From assembly GCA_019119895.1 (NCBI GenBank), contig DWWD01000026.1:1-64000 (forward strand): DNA of 64,000 nt, written 5' to 3'. How positions within the stretch are numbered: the stretch's first letter is position 1; every line of letters starts with the position of its first letter. This DNA is from Candidatus Anaerostipes avistercoris (lineage in GTDB: Bacteria; Bacillota; Clostridia; Lachnospirales; Lachnospiraceae). A program made the translations under genes and the position numbers. Below, piece after piece: positions 55,971 through 63,905 of the stretch. Under the pieces are notes generated by a model. That model was given only the letters and a program-made list of their open reading frames with translations, made no database searches and was not told the origin of the DNA.

Positions 55971-57459
55971 ACGAGCAAAGCAGGAAATCAAAGATTCCAT
56001 TGAAGCATATCTGAAGAAAAATGAATATGATGAATATGAGATTCCATCCATCCGCCAGAGACCGATTTTTCTGATGGGACCTCCGGGCATTGGAAAGACC
56101 CAGATTATGGAACAGATTGCAAGGGAATGCGGCATCGGGCTGGTTGCCTATACGATCACTCATCATACGAGACAGAGCGCAATCGGACTTCCGTTCATCA
56201 GGGAAAAAGAATATGGGGGGAATATGTATTCTGTGACGGAATATACCATGAGTGAAATCATTGCATCCGTTTATGAAAAAATAGAAAAAACTGGAAATAA
56301 AGAGGGGATACTGTTTATTGACGAGATTAACTGTGTATCCGAGACGCTGGCGCCGACCATGCTGCAGTTTCTGCAGTGCAAAATGTTCGGAAACCAGAAG
56401 ATTCCGGACGGCTGGATGATCGTTGCTGCGGGAAACCCGCCGGAGTACAATAAATCCGTCCGGGATTTTGATGTGGTAACCCTGGACCGTATTAAGAAGA
56501 TTGATGTGGAAGCTGATTATGAAGTATGGAAAGAGTATGCCTATCAGGCAGGGATCCATCCGTCCATTCTTGCGTATCTGGAAATCCGTAAGGAATATTT
56601 TTACCGGATGGAGACGACCGTAGACGGAAAGGCGTTTGTGACAGCCAGAGGCTGGGAAGATTTATCCCGCCTTATTCAGGTGTATGAAGAACTGGGAAAA
56701 GAAATCGACCGGGAAGTGGTCCATCAGTATCTTCAGCACGGGAAAATTGCCAAGGATTTTGCCAATTATTATGCTTTGTATAAGAAATACAAAGAAGATT
56801 ACGGAATCGAGCGGATCCTGCAGGGACAGTTCCAGCCGGAGACCATTCAGAGACTGAAATTCGCAGCCTTCGATGAAAAATTAAGTGTAGTCGAACTGCT
56901 GAATGGAAAGTTAAGTGAATGGTTCAAAAACTGCTGGAAGACGGATACTTATGTGACCCAGCTGTTTTCATGGTTAAAACAGATGAAAGCCAGAGAATCT
57001 GTGGAGGAAATCATAAAAGAGGCAAAAGAAGTTTTAGAGCAGAGAAAACGGGCAGAGCAGATCGGCAAAGAGGAAGAATACATTTTCAAAGATGTAATCG
57101 CGGACCTCGAAGGATATCTCAGAATGCAGAAGGAAGAACATCTGGATTTTGCAGATGCCTTTGAGAAAGTGAGAGAGGATTTCCAGGAGAAAACGAAGCA
57201 GAGAGAACAGGAAATCGAAGACACTCAGGAGGCTCTGTATCATGCTTTCGAATTTATGGAAGAGGCCTTTGGAGAGAGTCAGGAAATGGTTGTTTTTGTG
57301 ACAGAGTTAAATGTGAATTATTACAGCATTCAGTTCATCAAAGAAAATGGATGCGACAAGTATTATCAGTACAACAAAGGGCTTCTGTTTGATGAGCAGC
57401 AGGAAGCAATCCTGACAGAACTGGACGATCTGAAGCAGAAAATGAGGTTAAGTGAATGA
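55960..57459 (+). CDS. MoxR-type AAA+ ATPase
   Basis: A 499-residue ATPase. Walker A GPPGIGKT (about residue 40), Walker B GILFIDEINC, sensor 1 VAAGNPPEYN. The C-terminal 200 residues are helical and include a coiled coil (about 350-440). MoxR ATPases with VWA partners act as chaperones that load metal or activate enzymes (RavA-ViaA, CoxD, MoxR). ATG 55960 is nine bases after AAGGAG. The stop overlaps the next gene (ATGA). Confidence 0.9.
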   Translation: MNIKRAKQEIKDSIEAYLKKNEYDEYEIPSIRQRPIFLMGPPGIGKTQIMEQIARECGIGLVAYTITHHTRQSAIGLPFIREKEYGGNMYSVTEYTMSEIIASVYEKIEKTGNKEGILFIDEINCVSETLAPTMLQFLQCKMFGNQKIPDGWMIVAAGNPPEYNKSVRDFDVVTLDRIKKIDVEADYEVWKEYAYQAGIHPSILAYLEIRKEYFYRMETTVDGKAFVTARGWEDLSRLIQVYEELGKEIDREVVHQYLQHGKIAKDFANYYALYKKYKEDYGIERILQGQFQPETIQRLKFAAFDEKLSVVELLNGKLSEWFKNCWKTDTYVTQLFSWLKQMKARESVEEIIKEAKEVLEQRKRAEQIGKEEEYIFKDVIADLEGYLRMQKEEHLDFADAFEKVREDFQEKTKQREQEIEDTQEALYHAFEFMEEAFGESQEMVVFVTELNVNYYSIQFIKENGCDKYYQYNKGLLFDEQQEAILTELDDLKQKMRLSE

Positions 57460-57761
57460 CAAAAACTGCCAGACAGAGAGAAAAAGAAGATTGTCTTGGA
57501 ACCATGTACGCCATGAAAAGGAAGGATCACCAGATCATAAAGGCGGATATCGCCAGAGAACTGGGAGTCTCCGCAGCCAAAGTGGACCGGCTGTGCCGGG
57601 AACTGCTGGAAGAAGGGTATCTCAGGAGCGACGGAGGCCGGGCGCTTTTCCTTACGGCTCCCGGTCTGAGCAAAGGGCAGGAATATATGGAGAGAAAGCA
57701 GACATACCTATTCTTATACGATGCACGAAAGCGATCTGAATCTGCTGTTTCCGGAAGGTGA
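57456..57761 (+). CDS. Small winged-helix protein of the MoxR operon
   Basis: A 101-residue protein with a winged helix of MarR/DtxR-like form: IIKADIARELGVSAAKVDRL and EEGYLRSDGGRALFLTAPG. It could regulate the operon or act as an adaptor. It overlaps the MoxR gene by four bases and the following gene by four (GTGA), so translation of the three is coupled. Confidence 0.7.
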   Translation: MTKTARQREKEDCLGTMYAMKRKDHQIIKADIARELGVSAAKVDRLCRELLEEGYLRSDGGRALFLTAPGLSKGQEYMERKQTYLFLYDARKRSESAVSGR

Positions 57762-58201
57762 AAGGGAATTCCCGGCTGCATTTTTTGAAAAGGGATCCAG
57801 GCATCCGAGAATTCTTTTTGTCTCTGGGGATCGGGGTGACGGAACGCAGCCAGGCGGTGTCTGGGATAATCGATTCTGTGGATCCGGGAACCATCCGAAA
57901 GATGTGCCGGAAAGAGAAAAAACATCTCCGATATGACAAGATCGGTGAGAATGAGGGAATGGAACTGCAAAGGATTCCATATGAGCAGCTGGGAGATTTC
58001 CTGCAGACAGGCATTTACCTTGTGGATTTTACGATTTATCAGCAGGGAAAAGATCATCAGAGTCTGTCCATGGCAGATATGGGATTTCATAAACCGGGAT
58101 GTCTTGTATATGAGAAAGAACGGCAGTATCTGGAACTGACAGTCAGAGAAATTCAGGCGTATACTAAAGGAGGATGCCGGAGAGCGCCGCTGAGCTTATG
58201 A
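57758..58201 (+). CDS. Last gene of the MoxR-VWA operon, unknown
   Basis: A 147-residue soluble protein starting at GTG 57758 inside the stop of the winged-helix gene. Basic N-terminus, then a mixed region with GIGVTERSQAVSGIID, YEQLGDFLQTGIYLVDF and a C-terminal strand. I recognise no family. The coupled start and normal codon use support a real gene. Alternative: a frameshifted extension of the winged-helix protein. Confidence 0.6.
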   Translation: MKGNSRLHFLKRDPGIREFFLSLGIGVTERSQAVSGIIDSVDPGTIRKMCRKEKKHLRYDKIGENEGMELQRIPYEQLGDFLQTGIYLVDFTIYQQGKDHQSLSMADMGFHKPGCLVYEKERQYLELTVREIQAYTKGGCRRAPLSL

Positions 58202-58317
58202 TGCGCTTTTAATCGTCCGTATCGATGTGAGAACAATTCTCAATAAGAAATAGAATGTTGCAGGCGTGCAACAAAAAAGACGAAAACATATGGAACAGGT
58301 GAATATGGGAAAAAACG

Positions 58318-58350
58318 ATCTTCCGCAGAACGGCGGGAGATTTTTTTCTT
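58318..58350 (+). terminator. Terminator after the MoxR-VWA operon
   Basis: ATCTTCCGC pairs with GCGGGAGAT (one G-T), then seven T. Confidence 0.8.
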
Positions 58351-58384
58351 TTTATTTCACGGAAAAACAGGGAACATTTTGTTG

Positions 58385-58445
58385 TTGACAAGGGAATCTT
58401 TTCTATGGTACATGTTAGATATAATTTAAGTTATGCATGACTAAC
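58385..58445 (+). promoter_or_regulatory. Promoter region with iron-type operator before DUF454
   Basis: TTGACA at 58385-58390 and a TATAAT at 58420-58425 (not at ideal distance from each other). The operator GTTAT-GCATGA-CTAAC (58430-58445) differs from the shared form by one base; a half copy GTTAG lies at 58414-58418. Confidence 0.6.
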
Positions 58446-58467
58446 TATTGTGGATGAGGAGATATTT

Positions 58468-58860
58468 ATGAGGAAACAACCATTACGGATTTTCTGGATT
58501 TTCATTGGATTTATATGTTTCGGGCTGGGAACAGCCGGCATTGTGCTGCCGATACTTCCAACTGTGCCGTTTTATATGGCAGCAGCCTTTTGTTTTGCGA
58601 AGAGTTCCGAAAAACTTCATCGATGGTTTCTCGGAACCGGATTGTATCAAAAACATCTGGAAAGCTTTGTGAAACAGAAAGCCATGACCATGAAAACCAA
58701 GTGTTCCATTGTCGGAACGGTGACCGTTGTCATGCTGATTGGATTTCTGGCAATGCGAAATGTTCCGGCAGGACGAATTTGTATTTCCATTGTATGGTTC
58801 TGTCATGTTCTGTACTTTTTCCTGAGAGTGGAAACCCGGAAGGAGGCAGCCTGTGATTAA
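58468..58860 (+). CDS. DUF454 family membrane protein
   Basis: A 130-residue inner membrane protein of the DUF454 (YbaN) family: [19 protein letters not shown], then [15 protein letters not shown] and two C-terminal helices. YbaN genes are often near haem or iron genes. ATG 58468 follows GAGGAG; it overlaps the ABC gene by eight bases. Confidence 0.88.
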   Translation: MRKQPLRIFWIFIGFICFGLGTAGIVLPILPTVPFYMAAAFCFAKSSEKLHRWFLGTGLYQKHLESFVKQKAMTMKTKCSIVGTVTVVMLIGFLAMRNVPAGRICISIVWFCHVLYFFLRVETRKEAACD

Positions 58861-60422
58861 AACAAGACTTTTGAAGCTTCTGTCAGAAGGCAGAAAATAC
58901 ATTCTGTATCAGGTCATATGGCAGTGGATCGCTCTTCTCGGACAGATTGTTTCGGTGTTTGCCATTGGGAATCTGGTGGAAAGAATTCTGGAAGGCACCG
59001 TGAAGGAACCGGTCGTTTTAAGAACACTTTTGATTCTGCTGTGCATGACTGCCCTGCGGTTTCTGGCAGATCAGATGGCGGCGAGGATGTCCTACGCAGC
59101 CAGCGCTGACGTAAAGAACACTCTGAGAGACCGGATTTACGAAAAGCTTCTGCGTCTGGGAGCATCTTATCGGGAGCGGATTTCATCGGCTGAAGTGGTG
59201 CAGATGAGCGTGGAAGGAGTTGAGCAGCTGGAAACCTATTTCGGCAGATACCTGCCGCAGTTGTTTTACAGCATTCTGGCACCTGTCACACTTTTTTTAT
59301 GTCTTAAATCCATCAGCCTGAGGGCAAGTGTTGTCCTGCTGATCTGCGTACCGCTGATTCCGGCGTCCATTATAGCGGTGCAGAAGATTGCAAAGAAACT
59401 TCTCCAGCGTTACTGGGGAATGTATACACAGCTGGGAGACAGTTTCCTGGAAAATCTCCAGGGGATGACGACGCTGAAAATATACCAGGCGGACGAGCAG
59501 AAAGCGGCTGAAATGGACGAGGAGGCCGGCCGGTTCCGGAAAATTACAATGAAAGTTCTGACGATGCAGTTAAATTCAACCAGCGTCATGGATATCATTG
59601 CCTATGGCGGAGCGGCGGCAGGGATGATTCTTGCGGTACAGGAATTCATTGCCGGAAATGTATCTTTTGGAGGGACCCTGATCATTATTTTGCTGGCGGC
59701 AGAATTTTTTATTCCCCTTCGGCTGCTGGGTTCTTTCTTTCACATTGCAATGAACGGCATGGCGGCCAGCGATAAGATTTTCCGTCTGCTGGATCTGGAA
59801 GAACCAAGGCGGGGAACGGAGCATTTTCCGGAGAAATATATAGATATCCATATGAAAAATGTAAGATTTTCATATGATGGGAAACGGGAAATCCTGAAAG
59901 ATATTTCCATGGAATTTCCATCCGGCAGTTTTATTTCTCTGGTGGGAGAATCCGGATGCGGATCTAAGGGAAATGAAAGAAGCGCTGCAGGCGGTGAATC
60001 TGCTGGATTTTTTAAATAGTCAGGACGGTCTGCAGACAAAATTGATGGAAAAAGCGGCTAATCTCTCAGGAGGGCAGCGCCAGCGTCTGGCTCTGGCAAG
60101 GGCTTTGCTTCACGATACCCCGATTTATATCTTTGATGAGGCGGCATCGAATATTGACGCTGAGAGCGAAGAAATGATCATGGATGTTATTCGGAAACTG
60201 GCGGAGACCAAAACAGTGCTGCTGATTTCTCACAGGCTGTCCAATGTAACCGGATGTGACCGAATTTATATGATGGCGGACGGCCGGGTAAAAGAACAGG
60301 GAACTCATCATCAGCTGATGCACCTGAAAGGCAGATACTTCGCATTATATCAGGAGCAGAAAGAACTGGAAGGATATGTCCGGACGCGGGATACAGGAAA
60401 GGAGGCGGCAAATGCATCATAA
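58853..60422 (+). pseudogene. CydD-like ABC exporter half, broken in the ATPase domain
   Basis: Codes for an ABC membrane domain and the first part of the ATPase domain in one frame (58853-60019), and the signature part in another (to 60422). Walker A starts VGESGCG but then breaks: the lysine and about 90 residues up to DLREMKEALQAVNLLDF are missing, and the frame shifts. The remaining signature LSGGQRQRLALARALL and Walker B IYIFDEAASN are intact. The cut lies near 59962-59970. A deletion of roughly 280 bases explains it; a functional ATPase is not possible. Confidence 0.85.
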
Positions 60423-62076
60423 AAGAAGAAGTTCTGTAAAAATTATGGGACAGATGATTTTGCTGGTAAGACCGCTGATTCATCTGATGACGCTGGCGGT
60501 GCTGTTAGGCAGCGCAGGATATTTGTGCGCTATTTTTCTCACAGTCGCAGCCGGATACAGTCTCCTGAGAGGTCTTGAGGGAATACCTGCGGCCAATATA
60601 TTTATCGGAATGGGAATTATGGCAGTTATGAGGGGAATCCTTCATTATGCGGAACAGTACTGCAATCATTATATTGCATTCCGACTGCTGGCCCTGATAC
60701 GTCATAAAGTCTTTGCAGTTCTGAGAAGATTATGTCCTGCTAAACTGGAAGGCAGGGAAAAAGGAAATCTTATTTCCATTATTACGTCGGATATTGAATT
60801 GCTGGAAGTTTTTTATGCGCATACAATTTCGCCGGTTTTCATCGCTGTCATTACTTCGCTGATCATGGTAATTTTTATGGCACGATATCACTGGGCTGCG
60901 GCAGTTCTGGCAGCTGCGGCCTATATGACCGTAGGAATTCATATATCTCTGCTGAACGGACGAAAAGGAGCGGCGCCGGGAATGGAGTTTCGTGACGGAC
61001 TGGGCAAACTGAACAGTTATGTGCTGGATTCTCTTCATGGAATCGATGAGACGCTTCAGTACGGACAGGGAATGAGACGAAGACGGGAGATGGGAGAAAC
61101 CTCCTGCCGTCTCGGAAAGCAGCAGAAACAGCTGAACCGCATGGAGGCGACACAGAGATCCGTCACAAATCTGGTGATTTTGGCGGCTTCGTTTCTTATG
61201 CTGTTCATGACATTGGAACTGTATCAAAACGGACAGATGAATTTTGAAGGGATGCTGATCTGCACGATTGCGATGATGGGATCGTTCGGACCGGTAACAG
61301 CTTTGTCAAATCTGTCCAATCATCTGAATCAGACTCTGGCCTGCGGGGAACGAGTGCTATCGCTGCTGGAAGAAGAACCGGCGGTGGAAGAAATCCCGGA
61401 CAGGGATGAAGAGGAGAATTTGGAATTTACCGGAGCAGAAGTGCAGAACGTTACATTTTCCTATGGTGATGAGGCGATTCTCAGCGACTGTACACTTGAG
61501 ATTCCAAGAGGGAAAGTAACAGGTGTTTTCGGGAAAAGCGGTTCCGGGAAATCTACTTTGCTGAAACTGCTTATGAGGTTCTGGGAAACGGATCAGGGAG
61601 AAATACAGATTTCCGGGCAGGATGTGAAGGAAATTCCGACCAGAAGGCTGCGCAGCATGCAGTCTTATGTGACTCAGGAAACTCAGATGTTTCATGATTC
61701 CATTGCCAATAACATTGCGGTTGGAAAACCGGGCGCATCCAGAGAAGAGATTGTAAAAGCAGCGAAAAAGGCCTCCATTCATGATTTTATTACGTCACTG
61801 CCGGATGGGTATGATACAGAAGTTGGAGAACTGGGAGACAGTCTGTCCGGAGGAGAGAAACAGAGAATCGGAATCGCCAGGGCATTTCTTCACGATGCTC
61901 CGATGCTGCTTCTGGATGAACCTACGAGCAATTTGGATTCTTTGAATGAGGGGATTATATTGAAATCTCTGGAAGAAGAACGAAACCGGCGGACGGTTGT
62001 GCTGGTATCTCACAGAGAGTCAACGATTCGATTTACGGATACAATTTATCAGATGGAAAGTGGAAGGATGTCCTAG
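60412..62076 (+). CDS. CydC-like ABC exporter half, intact
   Basis: A 554-residue half-transporter: six membrane helices (about 10-300), then a full ATPase domain with GKSGSGKS, signature LSGGEKQR, Walker B LLLDEPTSN and switch His in VSHRE. In pairs such as CydDC, two unlike halves export thiols or haem. Its partner upstream is broken, so it must work as a homodimer, pair with a third protein, or be idle. ATG 60412 follows AAAGGAGG. Confidence 0.88.
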   Translation: MHHKRRSSVKIMGQMILLVRPLIHLMTLAVLLGSAGYLCAIFLTVAAGYSLLRGLEGIPAANIFIGMGIMAVMRGILHYAEQYCNHYIAFRLLALIRHKVFAVLRRLCPAKLEGREKGNLISIITSDIELLEVFYAHTISPVFIAVITSLIMVIFMARYHWAAAVLAAAAYMTVGIHISLLNGRKGAAPGMEFRDGLGKLNSYVLDSLHGIDETLQYGQGMRRRREMGETSCRLGKQQKQLNRMEATQRSVTNLVILAASFLMLFMTLELYQNGQMNFEGMLICTIAMMGSFGPVTALSNLSNHLNQTLACGERVLSLLEEEPAVEEIPDRDEEENLEFTGAEVQNVTFSYGDEAILSDCTLEIPRGKVTGVFGKSGSGKSTLLKLLMRFWETDQGEIQISGQDVKEIPTRRLRSMQSYVTQETQMFHDSIANNIAVGKPGASREEIVKAAKKASIHDFITSLPDGYDTEVGELGDSLSGGEKQRIGIARAFLHDAPMLLLDEPTSNLDSLNEGIILKSLEEERNRRTVVLVSHRESTIRFTDTIYQMESGRMS

Positions 62077-62098
62077 ACAAAATAGAAGGAGAAATAAT

Positions 62099-62482
62099 TT
62101 GATACTGTTAAATACAATACTGCCATGGCTTCTTACACTGTGCATTGTTTTACTGTCGCTGAACTATCCGCTGCGCAGATATTGTCAAAATAACCGGGCA
62201 TCTGCAGGAGATGTATTTTATGGATTTTACAAATTTTTAAGGAAAAGTCACAGACTGCTGGGAATCCTGGTCATTATTCTGACGTTTCTTCACTGCAGAT
62301 TTTCCTCGGCTGTTTCCGGCACGAATATGGGAAAAATTTGTTTTTTGATCTTACTGCTGATGTTTATCATACATTTATTTCGAAACAGGATGAAAAAGAA
62401 ATGGATCATCATCCACCGGGCATTGGCTGTCCTGCTGTGGATTGCGATCATTGTACATATCGTACAGGAAATACGGCTGTAG
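62099..62482 (+). CDS. Small haem-type membrane protein (ferric reductase-like)
   Basis: A 127-residue protein with four membrane helices. Two helices each carry a pair of His 14 residues apart, His51/His65 and His106/His120, the spacing that holds two b haems across a bilayer in ferric reductases and cytochrome b561 types. I use TTG 62099 behind AAGGAG; no ATG fits. It follows the ABC genes in the iron-controlled transcript, so reduction of Fe(III) or transmembrane electron flow is plausible. Confidence 0.7.
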   Translation: MILLNTILPWLLTLCIVLLSLNYPLRRYCQNNRASAGDVFYGFYKFLRKSHRLLGILVIILTFLHCRFSSAVSGTNMGKICFLILLLMFIIHLFRNRMKKKWIIIHRALAVLLWIAIIVHIVQEIRL

Positions 62483-62576
62483 GAAATAGATGGATCGTAT
62501 ACGTGGGGATTCCTGAAGGAATCCCTGCTATGAAAAAACGGTGTAATAAGAAAATGAAAAAAATATGAAAAAAGTG

Positions 62577-62605
62577 TTGACAAGAATGTAATTATACGGT
62601 AGAAT
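62577..62605 (+). promoter_or_regulatory. Promoter of tRNA-Gly
   Basis: TTGACA, 17 bases, TAGAAT, ending 30 bases before the tRNA. Confidence 0.8.
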
Positions 62606-62635
62606 CATCATTGTTCTGAAAAACACAGAACGTAT

Positions 62636-62708
62636 GCGATAGTGGCGTAGCTGGTAACGCGCAACCTTGCCAAGGTTGAGACCGCGGGTTCGAACCCCGT
62701 CTATCGCT
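62636..62708 (+). tRNA. tRNA-Gly (anticodon GCC)
   Basis: 73 bases. Acceptor GCGATAG/CTATCGC, anticodon stem CAACC/GGTTG with loop TTGCCAA, T arm GCGGGTTCGAACCCCGT. CCA not encoded. A T run follows directly. Confidence 0.95.
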
Positions 62709-62721
62709 CTTTTTTATTTCT

Positions 62722-62759
62722 CCCAGAAATCACGGTTTTATGCGGTTTCTGGGATTTTT
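62722..62759 (+). terminator. Terminator after tRNA-Gly
   Basis: CCCAGAAA and TTTCTGGG stem, then ATTTTTC. Confidence 0.75.
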
Positions 62760-63047
62760 CAATTTTGCTGGAAATGATGTTTTTGTAATTTTGTTAAAGT
62801 TTTTTCTTCTCTGCTGAAAATAAAATTTAACTATTTTTTTCTCATAAATTCAAGGCCTAATTCTTATTCTAAATTCGCATAAATCTTCTGACACTTTTAT
62901 TAATAATACCATAATAAAATAAAACTTAAAAATATACAAGGTAAGAGTGTTTTCATAAATTGCCGAAGATTTAATATATATTTTATAAATCTTGAAATTA
63001 AAAAACTTTTATATCTGGATTATAATATATTTAACAGATGATTGAGC
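62760..63047. other. AT-rich gap without recognisable genes
   Basis: About 290 bases, very AT-rich. I see no open frame with a ribosome site, no tRNA and no repeat family. Confidence 0.6.
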
Positions 63048-63089
63048 AAAGAGGATGATCGTACCTGCAGTGATACGATCATCCTCTTT
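63048..63089 (-). terminator. Strong hairpin downstream of the 16-codon gene
   Basis: A 16-base perfect stem (63048-63063 with 63074-63089) and a 10-base loop. On the minus strand it would end the short transcript of the peptide gene; T tracts are short on both sides. Confidence 0.65.
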
Positions 63090-63109
63090 TCAGTATGAAA
63101 TACGAAAAA

Positions 63110-63160
63110 TTATTTTGTACGTTTAAATAAACTAAAGATCCACGCCAGCCACGCAAACAT
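63110..63160 (-). CDS. 16-residue amphipathic peptide gene
   Basis: ATG at 63160 preceded by GAGGTGATATT, a good ribosome site, and read through to TAA: Trp- and Phe-rich first 12 residues (FAWLAWIFSLF) and a basic end KRTK. A strong hairpin follows 20 bases after the stop, and a TATACT box flanked by ACAGATT/AATCTGT arms (63191-63224) lies about 50 bases upstream. The whole would be a 150-base transcript. The composition is that of membrane-active or signalling micropeptides. I know no family. Confidence 0.5.
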   Translation of the reverse strand: MFAWLAWIFSLFKRTK

Positions 63161-63190
63161 AATATCACCTCATATTTTACAAAATGGAAC

Positions 63191-63224
63191 ACAGATTCTC
63201 TACTTATAGTATACTCCAATCTGT
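63191..63224 (-). promoter_or_regulatory. Candidate promoter/operator of the peptide gene
   Basis: On the minus strand TATACT (63208-63213) between inverted repeats of seven bases, ACAGATT and AATCTGT. No convincing -35 box is seen, so an activator or other sigma factor may be involved. Confidence 0.35.
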
Positions 63225-63268
63225 GGCATTGATACAGTTAAAATAGTGTGAAAAATAGCAATGGCGGT

Positions 63269-63775
63269 TTAATTGGAATCCAGATGAAGTTCCCGTATTT
63301 TTTCAGTCAGACGCTGCAGGTCATTTTGGTCCGGATGAGTGAGAGCCTGATCAAAATTGGCAATCAGCGCCCTGGCTTTTTCAGGATCCTGCTCCATAAG
63401 ACCTTCGTAGCGTTTCCGCACGGAAACCGGCATTTTTCCCTGGCACATGAAAGAACCGATCACCTGGCAGGATGCAGGAATCAATTCCCGGACTCTGGAA
63501 AGAATCTTTTGGAAATAAGTCTCGCTCTGGCCAAATCCGGCGGTGCCGAACAAGAAGATTTTTCTGCCATTGAGCGTACGAAGAAAAGCTGACAGAGTTT
63601 CATCGCAGCATCCTTTGTCAGTCCAGAATCCCAGAAAGATAAGATCTGCTTCGGCGGCCTCGTCGGAAGGCTGGCCGGAAGAAATAAGAGATTCTTCCGG
63701 GAGTATTGTCTTTATCTGTTCTGCAAGAAGTTTTGTGTTGCCGGTGCGGCTGCTGTAAACAATAGAATATTTCAT
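63269..63775 (-). CDS. Flavodoxin-like protein
   Basis: A 168-residue flavodoxin fold protein. The phosphate loop YSSRTGNTKLLAEQI is at the N-terminus; the second FMN loop region is FGTAGFGQSE. It resembles stand-alone flavodoxins such as BilS, which accompanies bilirubin reductase, but the reductase gene is not in view and I cannot prove the match. ATG 63775 is behind AGGAGATG. A half operator GGTTAG lies about 50 bases upstream. Confidence 0.8.
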   Translation of the reverse strand: MKYSIVYSSRTGNTKLLAEQIKTILPEESLISSGQPSDEAAEADLIFLGFWTDKGCCDETLSAFLRTLNGRKIFLFGTAGFGQSETYFQKILSRVRELIPASCQVIGSFMCQGKMPVSVRKRYEGLMEQDPEKARALIANFDQALTHPDQNDLQRLTEKIRELHLDSN

Positions 63776-63857
63776 AATACATCTCCTGTTATGCGGATTC
63801 ACGGTTTTCTAATGGGTTAGTATATGCCGGCTTTTCCTGTTTGTCAAATACAGAAGA

Positions 63858-63897
63858 AAGCCGTATCCGTGGGAGCGAAGGTCTCAGAATACGGCTT
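63858..63897 (-). terminator. Terminator between DUF378 and flavodoxin genes
   Basis: AAGCCGTAT and ATACGGCTT form a 9-base stem, located 8 bases beyond the DUF378 stop on the minus strand. Confidence 0.6.
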
Positions 63898-63905
63898 GAT
63901 GAATA

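Noticed and set aside
57721-57936. 71-codon frame between the last two genes of the MoxR operon
   Set aside because: It overlaps both real frames, has no ribosome site and its composition is unlike the neighbours.
63048-63089. Attachment site or mobile element end next to tRNA-Gly
   Set aside because: No integrase, no repeat of the tRNA 3' end and no foreign gene follow; the hairpin fits a terminator.
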